Source of the DNA: an uncultured Leucobacter sp. | GTDB lineage: Bacteria; Actinomycetota; Actinomycetes; Actinomycetales; Microbacteriaceae | Assembly: GCA_937967375.1 (NCBI GenBank) | Contig: CALCJF010000096.1 | Coordinates: 1 to 20,399 of the forward strand | Length of the DNA stretch: 20,399 nucleotides | Reading direction: 5' to 3' | In this document: one piece after another, positions 1 through 6,569 of the stretch | Layout of the letters: the number at the start of each line of letters is the position of its first letter | How positions within the stretch are numbered: the stretch's first letter is position 1 | The notes under the pieces: generated by a model | What the model was told of the DNA's origin: nothing | What the model saw: only the letters and a program-made list of their open reading frames with translations | The model's database searches: none | Position numbers and translations under genes: made by a program

Positions 1-977
1 CTGGATCGCCCGAAGTCGCTTCAGAGCGTCTCGGTGTGGACTGGGCCACCGGTATTGGTGGCGTCTGGTCGCTGCTCGACGCGTGGGACACGCTGCGCGA
101 AAGCGGCCCGCGCCGCGTCATGCCGCTGACCGTGCCAATGCTGATGCCAAACGCGCCAGCGGCAGCCGTCTCGATGCACCTCGAGGCCCGAGCCTACGCA
201 CGCACCGTAGCCTCGGCGTGTGCATCGAGTACCGAGTCGATTCACAATGCTTTTGAACACCTCCAGGCCGGTCTTGCAGACGTCGTGATCGCCGGCGGTT
301 CCGAGGCAGCGATTCACCCAATCACAATCACCTCGTTCAACTCGATGCAGGCACTGTCGAAGCGAAATGATTCGCCCGAGACCGCCTCACGCCCGTACAA
401 CATCGACCGCGATGGCTTTGTCATGGGCGAAGGTGCTGCGGCACTCGTGCTCGAGACCGAAGAGCACGCGCTCGCACGCGGCGCCAAGATTTATGCCGAG
501 ATCGCCGGCGGTGGCGTCACCGCCGATTCGTACCACATCACTGCAAACGACCCAGAGGGTCACGGAGCGATCCGTGCAATCGAGCTTGCTCTCGCGCAGG
601 CCGGCGCGACCCCTGACGAGATCACGCACATCAACGCCCACGCCACCTCGACCCCGGTCGGCGACCCGAACGAGTACACGGCCCTCGCGAAGGTCTTCGG
701 CGATCGCGTGAACAGCATTCCGGTGTCGGCGACGAAGGCAGCTACCGGCCACCTGCTCGGCGGCACGGGCGCGCTGGAGGCACTGTTCACCGTGCTCGCG
801 GTAAAGAACCGCATCGCTCCCCCGACGATCAACTTGGTCAACCAAGACCCCGAGATTCCGCTGTCAGTGTCGGGCGAAGCCCAGCCCCTTGGCGACGGCC
901 CGCAGCTCGCGATCTCGAACTCGTTCGGGTTCGGGGGGCATAATGCGGTCGTCGCAATCCGTTCTTACGACGCATAA
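1..977 (+). CDS. fabF: 3-oxoacyl-ACP synthase II (KAS II), 3' part only
   Basis: Condenses malonyl-ACP with a growing acyl-ACP in cytosolic type II fatty-acid synthesis. The 5' end lies outside the window; the reading frame is open from base 3 to the TAA at 975-977, about 324 residues. The thiolase-fold catalytic triad is visible: the nucleophilic Cys in SACASS (codon 219-221), the first His in NAHATSTP (codon 639-641) and the second His in ATGHLLGG (codon 750-752), preceded by the conserved Lys of SATKAATG. The C-terminus ends in the usual Gly-rich SFGFGGHNA stretch. KAS I/II enzymes have this Cys-His-His triad, whereas FabH has Cys-His-Asn. In actinobacteria fabF normally closes a fabD-fabH-acpP-fabF run, so upstream fab genes are expected just outside. 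It converges on the DUF3145 gene with 18 bp between the stop codons. Confidence 0.95.
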   Translation, partial: GSPEVASERLGVDWATGIGGVWSLLDAWDTLRESGPRRVMPLTVPMLMPNAPAAAVSMHLEARAYARTVASACASSTESIHNAFEHLQAGLADVVIAGGSEAAIHPITITSFNSMQALSKRNDSPETASRPYNIDRDGFVMGEGAAALVLETEEHALARGAKIYAEIAGGGVTADSYHITANDPEGHGAIRAIELALAQAGATPDEITHINAHATSTPVGDPNEYTALAKVFGDRVNSIPVSATKAATGHLLGGTGALEALFTVLAVKNRIAPPTINLVNQDPEIPLSVSGEAQPLGDGPQLAISNSFGFGGHNAVVAIRSYDA

Positions 978-995
978 TTTCAGCTCGGGCTCTCG

Positions 996-1535
996 TTAGC
1001 CAGCGCTAAGCCGCGGCAGCTCGAAGATGGTCGCATCACCCTCTTCGGCTGCGCGGAATGGCTCGAGCTCGCGATCCCACGCGTTTCCGAGCGCCGCACT
1101 GAGCGCTCGGGCGATCGCTGCCCCATCGCCCGCCGACTCCTCGAGGGCGCACCGAATCGCATCTTCGGTGAGCACCCCGTTGCCTGCGGCGTCGGTCTGC
1201 AGCCTGAAGATACCGAGCGACGGAGTGTGCATCCATCGGCCGCCATCACCGCAGGCGCTTTGATCCTCGGTGATCTCAAAACGCAGCTGCTGCCAACCGA
1301 ACAGCGACGACGCGACCTCTGCCGCGGTGCCGGCTGTGCCGCGCCAGTGCGCCACCGTGCGCATCATCGTGGGCATGAGTGGCTGCGGCTCCCAGTCAAG
1401 CTTGACGACCCTGCCTACCTCGCGGGCAAGCGCCCACTCGACGTGTGGCACCAGCGCTCTCGGGCAGGAATGCACAAAAAGTACCCCCGTTGCGAACGAA
1501 GATTCAAGTTGCGCAGACGCGGTTGGTGTCGACAT
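996..1535 (-). CDS. DUF3145 domain protein
   Basis: A 179-residue protein of unknown function that I recognise as the actinobacterial DUF3145 family, whose members are of similar length. The ATG at 1533-1535 is chosen because AAGGGAG sits 6-7 nt upstream; longer in-frame starts reaching 1739 would overlap the neighbouring gene and lack a ribosome site. The protein has no signal peptide or membrane span. It contains a VLFVHSCPRALVPHVEWAL segment near the N-terminus and several conserved-looking Trp residues (VEWAL, LDWEP, AHWRG, FGWQQ). It converges on fabF, and DUF3145 genes are, as I recall, often found beside fatty-acid synthesis genes in this phylum. A link to that pathway is inference only. 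Confidence 0.85.
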   Translation of the reverse strand: MSTPTASAQLESSFATGVLFVHSCPRALVPHVEWALAREVGRVVKLDWEPQPLMPTMMRTVAHWRGTAGTAAEVASSLFGWQQLRFEITEDQSACGDGGRWMHTPSLGIFRLQTDAAGNGVLTEDAIRCALEESAGDGAAIARALSAALGNAWDRELEPFRAAEEGDATIFELPRLSAG

Positions 1536-1550
1536 TCGTTGCTCCCTTCG

Positions 1551-1578
1551 GTTCGAAACGTCTTCCCCAACGTCGAAC
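1551..1578. repeat. 6-bp inverted repeat upstream of the DUF3145 gene
   Basis: GTTCGA (1551-1556) and TCGAAC (1573-1578) form a perfect 6-bp inverted repeat with a 16-bp spacer, 16 bp upstream of the DUF3145 start. A direct repeat AACGTC (1557-1562 and 1569-1574, 12-bp period) lies inside it. It could be an operator, but short dyads arise by chance in GC-rich DNA. The rest of the 124-bp divergent region 1536-1659 shows nothing else clear besides the -10-like hexamer at 1648. Confidence 0.25.
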
Positions 1579-1647
1579 TTGCAGTAGCAATGTGTCGTCA
1601 TGAGTCTTTCACGTTTGGCTGGGATCGGCAAACACTCTGCACTCGGG

Positions 1648-1653
1648 TAAGTT
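1648..1653 (+). promoter_or_regulatory. -10-like hexamer TAAGTT before a GTG start
   Basis: TAAGTT lies 6 nt upstream of the GTG at 1660. With a normal -10 to start-site distance, transcription would begin at or within a base or two of the start codon, giving a leaderless mRNA. The purines between (TGAGGG) are too close to the GTG to act as a normal Shine-Dalgarno. No consensus -35 is obvious. Confidence 0.3.
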
Positions 1654-1659
1654 TGAGGG

Positions 1660-2391
1660 GTGAAACCGTTCCTACTCATCACTACGCGCGACGACGAGCG
1701 TATTGCTGCCGAGGAGCACGCCTCGTATTGCACGCTCACCGGGCTGCTACCCGAGGATCTCAGCTGGTTGCGTGCCGATCAACAGCCGCTCGGCGACCTC
1801 GAACTCGACCTGTACTCAGGCGTGATTCTCGCAGGTAGCCCCTTCACCGTGAGCGAGCCAGAAGAGTCGAAGTCGGAAAATGAGCGCCGGGTCGAGCGCG
1901 AGCTTGCTGCCCTGCTCGATCGGGTGCTCGAGCGGGATTTTCCGTTTCTCGGCATTTGCTACGGTATCGGCACGATCGGCACGCACCAGGGCGCGACGGT
2001 CGATCGCACGTACGGCGAGAATACGCAGGCGACGAGGATCAGCCTCACCCCGGAGGGGCTCGGCGACCCGCTGTTCGGCGAGCTGCCAGCAGAGTTTGAT
2101 GCGTTTGTCGGGCACAAAGAGGCAATCAGCAAGGTGCCGCCGCATCTCGCGGTGCTTGCGAGCTCGCCCGGCTGCCCCGTGCAAGCGTTTCGTGTGGGGC
2201 GCAATGTGTATGCAACTCAGTTCCACCCCGAGCTCGACGGCGCGGCGATGACGACGCGCATTCACGCGTACATGAACCACGGGTACTTCGACCCGGGCGA
2301 GGTCGATGCGCTGATCGAACGCGTGCAGCGTGCAGACGTGCGCGCCTCGCAGATGGTACTCTCGCGTTTCACCGAGCAGTACTTACGCTGA
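1660..2391 (+). CDS. class I glutamine amidotransferase-like protein
   Basis: A 243-residue stand-alone class I (triad) glutamine amidotransferase fold, similar to the glutaminase half of GMP synthase. The nucleophile is Cys100 in FLGICYGIGTIG, and the triad His189 and Glu191 lie in ATQFHPELD. An oxyanion-type stretch, VILAGSPF, is at about residues 55-62. The usual GxCxGxQ elbow reads GICYGIG here, so the conserved Gln is Gly; related actinobacterial proteins, as I recall them, share this change. The substrate is unknown and no synthetase partner is adjacent. The start is a GTG with no proper ribosome site, consistent with a leaderless transcript. The GNAT gene follows after 28 bp, so the two are probably co-transcribed. 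It might instead hydrolyse a gamma-glutamyl compound. Confidence 0.85.
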   Translation: MKPFLLITTRDDERIAAEEHASYCTLTGLLPEDLSWLRADQQPLGDLELDLYSGVILAGSPFTVSEPEESKSENERRVERELAALLDRVLERDFPFLGICYGIGTIGTHQGATVDRTYGENTQATRISLTPEGLGDPLFGELPAEFDAFVGHKEAISKVPPHLAVLASSPGCPVQAFRVGRNVYATQFHPELDGAAMTTRIHAYMNHGYFDPGEVDALIERVQRADVRASQMVLSRFTEQYLR

Positions 2392-2419
2392 ACAGCCTTC
2401 GCGAAAGGTCGGTACACCC

Positions 2420-3292
2420 ATGACGAACGACCACATCACGCTGCAGCGCGGCGGTGCCGAGCTTGTTCCACAGGCGCGCGAGCTCTGGAATCTACTCTTT
2501 GATCATCACCTCGCGACCGGCGCTGCTGGCCTGGCGGTCATTCCACGCGACCGCAGTTGGCCGCTTCGCGAGGCACACTACGCGGCGCTCCTTGCGGCCC
2601 AGCCGCGAGTGTCGATTTGGCTAGCTTCTCGGGACGGCATCGCTCTCGGGTATGCACTGAGTTTTGTGTGCGATTTCGAGGGTCAGCCTGCAGTGGTGCT
2701 CGAGACGTTGAGCGTTGATCCTGCGGCACGCGGCATAGGCGTCGGCAGTCTGCTTATGGATGCGGTAGATCGCGAGGCCTCGGCCGAAAATATCGAGGTG
2801 GGCGTCGTCGATGTGATGGCGGGTAATCCGCGTGCCCGTGCTTTGTACCTGCGCCGCGATTACAAACCATACTCCGAGACGTGGATGCGGTCTGAGCCGG
2901 CAGCTGCCGCCGGCCTGAGCAGCGATTGTCGGCAGCTGCCTCGACTTGTAGCGTCGGCCGCGGCTCTCGACTTGCAGCTCGAGGTCTCTTCCGGGCCAGA
3001 CGACACCTGGGTAAGCGCCGACGTGATTGTTGACCTCTCAATCACGGGCGACGCCCTCACGCGCGAGACACTCGACGCTGGCGACGATCCTCGCCGCGAA
3101 CAACTCGACAACCTGCTCGCAGGCCTCTTCGGGGCAGGCTTCTGGACGATTCGCTTCGAGTTGCCGACCGAGCCCTCGGCTGCTTGGCTTCGAGCGCAAC
3201 TGCTCGAACGTGGTTATCGGCTCAGCACCGAACGCCTCGTGCGACGCGAAGGCGCCGCAGCACATCACACTAGTAGGGCGTGTGGGGCTTGA
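2420..3292 (+). CDS. GNAT-family N-acetyltransferase with uncharacterised C-terminal region
   Basis: A 290-residue protein. Residues about 5-155 form a GNAT domain that should transfer an acetyl group from acetyl-CoA to an unknown acceptor. The motif A strand-loop-helix is LETLSVDPAARGIGVGSLLM, with the pyrophosphate-binding RGIGVG at residues 104-109, and motif B includes NPRARALYLRRDY. Residues about 160-290 are not an obvious second GNAT domain; they contain a GFWTIRFELP strand-like stretch near residue 235. The ATG at 2420 is preferred over upstream starts because AAAGG lies about 11 nt upstream and the N-terminus then matches a GNAT start. It probably shares a transcript with the amidotransferase gene. 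The last 19 nt, including the TGA, are antisense to the tRNA gene, so the C-terminal residues SRACGA are encoded by tRNA sequence. Confidence 0.87.
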   Translation: MTNDHITLQRGGAELVPQARELWNLLFDHHLATGAAGLAVIPRDRSWPLREAHYAALLAAQPRVSIWLASRDGIALGYALSFVCDFEGQPAVVLETLSVDPAARGIGVGSLLMDAVDREASAENIEVGVVDVMAGNPRARALYLRRDYKPYSETWMRSEPAAAAGLSSDCRQLPRLVASAAALDLQLEVSSGPDDTWVSADVIVDLSITGDALTRETLDAGDDPRREQLDNLLAGLFGAGFWTIRFELPTEPSAAWLRAQLLERGYRLSTERLVRREGAAAHHTSRACGA

Positions 3293-3347
3293 ACCCACGA
3301 CCGAAGGATTATGAGTCCTTTGCTCTAACCGACTGAGCTAACGCCCC
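3274..3347 (-). tRNA. tRNA with CAT anticodon (elongator Met or Ile2)
   Basis: A complete 74-nt cloverleaf reads on the minus strand: acceptor GGGGCGT/ACGCCCT (a G-T pair at position 1), D-stem GCTC/GAGC, anticodon stem AAGGA/TCCTT with loop CTCATAA, a 5-nt variable loop, T-stem GTGGG/CCCAC with loop TTCAAGC, and discriminator A. The anticodon CAT is at 3311-3313. CCA is not encoded (CTA follows). It is not the initiator, because the anticodon stem lacks three G-C pairs next to the loop. It could be elongator tRNA-Met or the tRNA-Ile whose C34 is changed to lysidine by TilS; sequence reading alone does not settle this. It overlaps the end of the convergent GNAT gene by 19 nt. Confidence 0.93.
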
Positions 3348-3360
3348 TTACGACCCCTCT

Positions 3361-3366
3361 AGCCTA
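3361..3366 (-). promoter_or_regulatory. candidate -10 element for the tRNA
   Basis: TAGGCT on the minus strand is 13 nt upstream of the mature tRNA 5' end, so a start 6-8 nt downstream would leave a short 5' leader for RNase P. No TTGACA-like -35 is present at 16-18 bp. The 35-bp gap between transporter stop and tRNA also permits read-through. Confidence 0.3.
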
Positions 3367-3382
3367 GTGGAACTCACACCGC

Positions 3383-4354
3383 CTACTGCGCAGTCCGCGG
3401 CTCTTCGAGCACGTTGCGCCCGACCTGCGGATGAAACTTCGCGAGGCCGACTACGCCGATGAGCGCGATCAGTCCAGTCATCACGAAGCAGATAATTGCC
3501 CAGCTTGGCGCGTTCGCCGCCTCGTTGAGTACCGTGATGCCAATCAAAATTGCCACAAGAGGATCCACTACCGTCAGCCCAGCGATCACAAGATCAGGTG
3601 GCCCTGACGAATAAGCGTTCTGCACGAAGAGCATGCCGACTAGGCCACCCGTGGCGAGCGCCAGCACGCACACCCAGGTGAGCCAGTCGAACTCGTTCTG
3701 CATGAACCGCCCGATCACTGCCTTCGCGAAAGTCGCAACAAAGCCATAGAGCACACCTGCACCCACGACGTAGAAGATCGCGATCGCGCGGTGCCTGAGC
3801 GCGAAGTATCCGGCGAGCGCGACAACCAGCACGACGGCAAAGATGATGAGAATGGTGATGAGCTTCGTGTCCGTCACCGGGCGGTCCGCGGCAGTAAACG
3901 CGGCTACCGTCACGAAGGTGACGATGCCGCCTACGCACAGGCTCAGCGAGACGACGGCGCGTTTTGGCAGCCGCACCCCGCTCATGCGCGAATTGAGCAC
4001 CGCGGTAATCACCATGGCGACCACGCCAAGGGGCTGCACCACGATGAGCGGAGCAAGCGAGAGCGCCGCGATTTGAAACGCGATTGCGAGGCCCAGCAGC
4101 ATCGTACCGACCACCCACGATGGCCTGCTCAAGAGCCCCAACAGGTGCTTGATCGAGAGGCCAGATCCCGCTGATTCTCCGGTGAGGCGTTCAACCTTGT
4201 TCAGGCCGCGCGACTGGTACTGCGCACCGAACGACATCAGCGCGGCGCCGATCAGCGCAACCGGGATACCCCAGAACTGTTTGGGGTCGAGCGCGATGGC
4301 CTCGGCGAACTCGTTTACAAGCAGGCCTGCCGTCAGCACGGGTGTCGGGGTCAC
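3383..4354 (-). CDS. DMT-superfamily membrane transporter (EamA/NIPA-like)
   Basis: A 323-residue integral membrane protein with about nine hydrophobic spans, at roughly residues 28-48, 80-100, 105-122, 130-155, 165-185, 190-212, 226-245, 256-277 and 286-305. The pattern, including FWGIPVALIGAALMSFGAQYQSRG at the N-terminus and PLIVVQPLGVVAMVITAV in the middle, resembles the NIPA-like branch of the drug/metabolite transporter superfamily. Animal NIPA proteins move Mg2+, but bacterial members carry no settled substrate. The predicted start is a GTG at 4352-4354 with no Shine-Dalgarno and a TATCTT hexamer 6 nt upstream, so the mRNA may be leaderless. It lies 58 bp downstream of the response regulator on the same strand. 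No terminator is evident between them, so partial co-transcription is possible. Confidence 0.8.
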   Translation of the reverse strand: MTPTPVLTAGLLVNEFAEAIALDPKQFWGIPVALIGAALMSFGAQYQSRGLNKVERLTGESAGSGLSIKHLLGLLSRPSWVVGTMLLGLAIAFQIAALSLAPLIVVQPLGVVAMVITAVLNSRMSGVRLPKRAVVSLSLCVGGIVTFVTVAAFTAADRPVTDTKLITILIIFAVVLVVALAGYFALRHRAIAIFYVVGAGVLYGFVATFAKAVIGRFMQNEFDWLTWVCVLALATGGLVGMLFVQNAYSSGPPDLVIAGLTVVDPLVAILIGITVLNEAANAPSWAIICFVMTGLIALIGVVGLAKFHPQVGRNVLEEPRTAQ

Positions 4355-4360
4355 CGTCTA

Positions 4361-4366
4361 AAGATA
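4361..4366 (-). promoter_or_regulatory. -10-like hexamer TATCTT before the transporter GTG
   Basis: TATCTT on the minus strand ends 6 nt before the GTG start at 4354, the spacing expected for a leaderless transcript. An 11-bp palindrome, AGCGAATCGCT (4373-4383), lies just upstream and could be part of an operator. No convincing -35 is visible. Confidence 0.3.
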
Positions 4367-4412
4367 CCGTGAAGCGAATCGCTCGCGACAGAACCTTTGG
4401 GAGTGTCTGCAG

Positions 4413-5093
4413 CTAGGCCTCCTCCCCCGGACGGAGGAGTCCACTCTCATACGCAAGTATTACAAGCTGTGCTCGATCATGCGCGTGCACCTTGGCCATG
4501 ATGCGGTTGACGTGCGTTTTTGCCGTGTGCGGCGAGATGAACAGTGTTTCAGCGATCTGCTGGTTTGTGAGGCCCTGGGCCACCATAAGCAGCACCTCGC
4601 TCTCACGCTCGGTCAGGCTTGCCAAGTGCGGCGATGGTACGAGGGCAACTTCGGTCACGGCTGCCTGCTCAAGTACCGAGCGCCTGATCAGACTGCGTGT
4701 CGCCGCGGGCGACAGCAGAGCGTCGCCAGCGTGCACCGCGCCGATGGCCCGCACAATTTCGTCGGGCTCAGATCCTTTGCCGAGAAACCCGCTCGCCCCG
4801 GCCCGTAGTGCGGCAACCACATAGCCTTCCTCCTCAAACGTCGTAAGAATGAGCACACGAGTTGAGTGCAAGCTGGTGTCAGCGCAGATGCGTGCCGTGG
4901 CATCGATACCGTCGATGCCCGGCATGCGAATATCCATGAGCACGATGTCTGGCCGCAACTGAGTCGCGAGCGCTACCGCTTCAGCGCCGTCGCGTGCCTG
5001 CGCCACCACGGTGATCTCACTCTGCGGCTCAAGAATGGCCGTTACTGCTTGCCGAATGAGCGCCTGGTCATCGGCAATCAGCACCGAGATCAT
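4413..5093 (-). CDS. NarL/FixJ-family two-component response regulator
   Basis: A 226-residue transcription factor with an N-terminal receiver and a C-terminal LuxR-type helix-turn-helix. The receiver has the acidic pair Asp8-Asp9, the phospho-acceptor Asp54 in VLMDIRMPG, the switch Thr84 and the conserved Lys106. The DNA-binding domain covers about residues 156-220, with LTERESEVLLMVAQGLTNQQIA followed by the recognition helix SPHTAKTHVNRI. The ATG overlaps the kinase stop as ATGA (5090-5093), and CAGGAGA lies 5 nt upstream, so the two proteins are translationally coupled and the kinase is the clear partner. The divergent ABC genes are the likely target; the dyad at 6434-6503 is a candidate binding region. 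Confidence 0.94.
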   Translation of the reverse strand: MISVLIADDQALIRQAVTAILEPQSEITVVAQARDGAEAVALATQLRPDIVLMDIRMPGIDGIDATARICADTSLHSTRVLILTTFEEEGYVVAALRAGASGFLGKGSEPDEIVRAIGAVHAGDALLSPAATRSLIRRSVLEQAAVTEVALVPSPHLASLTERESEVLLMVAQGLTNQQIAETLFISPHTAKTHVNRIMAKVHAHDRAQLVILAYESGLLRPGEEA

Positions 5094-6403
5094 TCCGTCT
5101 CCTGCACTTTCGAGGGTAGTGGCAGCGTCACGGTAAGCACGTAGTCCTCACCTTCTCGCCCGGTCTCAACCGTACCGCGAAGCACAGCGACACGCTCACG
5201 AATGCCGACCAGTCCGAAACCGCTTCCCGCTTGCGAGGCGGGACCGGCAATCGGGTTGCTCATGCGAATTCGCAGTTCAGGTATTGCACGGCCAGCGGCC
5301 TGCTCGTGGCGCCCTGCATCCATCGCGACGACATCGAGGATCACCGTGCCGCTTCCGTGCTTCTGGGCATTGGTCAGCCCTTCTTGCACCACGCGATACG
5401 CAACCGTCGCAACTCCGAGCGGCACGTTCTCGAGCCCGTCGCCAATGTTCGCACGAACCTGCAGCCCGGCTTCGCCGACGCGCTCGAGCAAGGTAGTCAA
5501 GGCGTCGAGACCCAGCTGCGGGGGTAGTGCAGCGCGCTCGGATATACCGGGCTCATGCTCGTTGTCGCGCAGATAGTGCAGCAACTCGCCGATCTCGCCG
5601 AGCGCCTCCCGCGCGGCCTCTCGAATAGTCGCGAGGGCCTGCTCTGCTCGCTCGGGGCGCTCGCGTAGATGACTGGTAGCGACGCCCGCGTGCAGGTTGA
5701 TTACCGAGATCTGATGTGCCACCGTGTCATGCAAGTCTCTGGCAATGCGCAACCGCTCCTCGGAGACACGGCGGCTGGCCTCTGCCTCACGTTCCTGTTC
5801 CGCCTTCTTGGCGCGTTCTTCGACGGCGGCGAGATACTCTCGCCGTGATCGCGCGCTATCACCGAGCGCCGCGGCTATCGCTGTCGCCGCCGCAATCTGC
5901 AGCACACGAGGCTCGACTGTCTGCCAATCGCTCGCCGCGAAACCGAGCAGCAGCAGCACGACGACCACGCCCGATGTGGCGAAGAACACTGGCCTTCTGC
6001 GCACCCGGCTTGCAAACGCGTACGAAGCGATCACGAGCGCAATACCCGGCCCCATAGCGGGCAGGCCGAACACCACCGCAAGTGAGAAGAGCACCGCGCT
6101 CAGCCCGAACACCAGCGCGGGCAACGTTCGACGCAAGAACATCAGCCCGGCGGCAAACGCAAAGAGTCCGACGAAGGTGAGCTGTGTGGTCAGCGCGATG
6201 TCAGCCATCTGAGCCATACCCGGTTGCCCAGGCATGCCGGGCGGGCTCGCGCCGCCCCCGTATAGGGGCGGGCCGGCCGGCGCCCCGAAAATGCCCAGCA
6301 AGCCGCCTCCAGAGAGCACAACGAGGGCGGCAAGCGCATCGCCGAAGAACGCTCGCAATCGCGATGCCGTCGCCGTCATCGGGCCGGGTGCGTCCTCACT
6401 CAT
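5090..6403 (-). CDS. sensor histidine kinase, HisKA_3/HATPase_c type
   Basis: A 437-residue membrane kinase of the NarL-partner (HPK7) class. Hydrophobic spans lie at about residues 22-40, 70-90, 94-117, 118-133, 137-157 and 166-181. The first extracytoplasmic loop, residues 39-66, is rich in Gly, Pro and Met (SPPGMPGQPGMAQM). A charged linker leads to the dimerisation domain with phospho-acceptor His225 in RIARDLHDTVAHQ. The ATPase domain has the N-box EGLTNAQKHG (Asn345) and the G-box GSGFGLVGIRER (393-404). The signal is unknown. The ATG at 6403 has GAGGA almost touching it and a CAGACT hexamer 6 nt upstream, so the start may be leaderless; Met9 is an alternative. The gene is divergent from the ABC permease, which suggests sensing and export of one compound, as in other kinase-ABC pairs. 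Confidence 0.93.
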   Translation of the reverse strand: MSEDAPGPMTATASRLRAFFGDALAALVVLSGGGLLGIFGAPAGPPLYGGGASPPGMPGQPGMAQMADIALTTQLTFVGLFAFAAGLMFLRRTLPALVFGLSAVLFSLAVVFGLPAMGPGIALVIASYAFASRVRRRPVFFATSGVVVVLLLLGFAASDWQTVEPRVLQIAAATAIAAALGDSARSRREYLAAVEERAKKAEQEREAEASRRVSEERLRIARDLHDTVAHQISVINLHAGVATSHLRERPERAEQALATIREAAREALGEIGELLHYLRDNEHEPGISERAALPPQLGLDALTTLLERVGEAGLQVRANIGDGLENVPLGVATVAYRVVQEGLTNAQKHGSGTVILDVVAMDAGRHEQAAGRAIPELRIRMSNPIAGPASQAGSGFGLVGIRERVAVLRGTVETGREGEDYVLTVTLPLPSKVQETE

Positions 6404-6409
6404 TCCTCA

Positions 6410-6415
6410 AGTCTG
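6410..6415 (-). promoter_or_regulatory. -10-like hexamer CAGACT before the kinase ATG
   Basis: CAGACT on the minus strand stands 6 nt upstream of the ATG at 6403, a spacing that would give a leaderless or nearly leaderless kinase-regulator mRNA. It differs from TAGACT only at the first base. No clear -35 is present. Confidence 0.25.
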
Positions 6416-6433
6416 CACTGCCAATCACCCCAT

Positions 6434-6503
6434 CGCGTCATCCCCTCGCCGCATTCCCAATACCGCGAGCGCAGTATCGCAATCGCTTCGCTAGGATGAC
6501 GCG
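6434..6503. promoter_or_regulatory. 70-bp concentric dyad in the kinase/ABC divergent promoter region
   Basis: Perfect 10-bp arms CGCGTCATCC (6434-6443) and GGATGACGCG (6494-6503) face each other across 50 bp. Inside, ATAC (6460-6463) and GTAT (6474-6477), with GCG/CGC between, form an 18-bp dyad on exactly the same axis (6468.5). By my count 23 of 35 mirrored positions are complementary. The right arm overlaps a TAGGAT hexamer (6492-6497) that could be the -10 of the ABC genes. A symmetric site midway between a two-component pair and its ABC target suggests the operator of the LuxR-type regulator or another dimeric or tetrameric protein. Function is inference. Confidence 0.55.
6492..6497 (+). 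promoter_or_regulatory. candidate -10 of the ABC transporter operon
   Basis: TAGGAT matches the actinobacterial housekeeping -10 pattern (TAnnnT) and lies 72 bp upstream of the permease ATG, inside the right arm of the dyad. A second candidate, TATAAC at 6540-6545, is 24 bp upstream of the ATG. Neither has a consensus -35, as expected for a promoter that needs an activator. Confidence 0.35.
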
Positions 6504-6569
6504 CTGCCACACCCGCCCCGCGAGACTCAGATCAGGTTTTATAACGAAACTCTGTTGAAAGGATCACGC

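Noticed and set aside
978..995. Intrinsic terminator between fabF and the DUF3145 gene
   Set aside because: The 18-bp gap has no stable hairpin followed by a T-run on either strand.
1551..1578. SOS (LexA) box
   Set aside because: Actinobacterial LexA boxes read TCGAAC-N4-GTTCGA; here the half-sites are in the reverse order and 16 bp apart.
4355..4412. Terminator between the response regulator and the transporter
   Set aside because: Only an 11-bp palindrome with a 1-nt loop is present and no U-tract follows.
6555..6569. Upstream TTG start for the ABC permease
   Set aside because: It would place the GAAAGGA ribosome site inside the coding region; the ATG at 6570 has ideal spacing.
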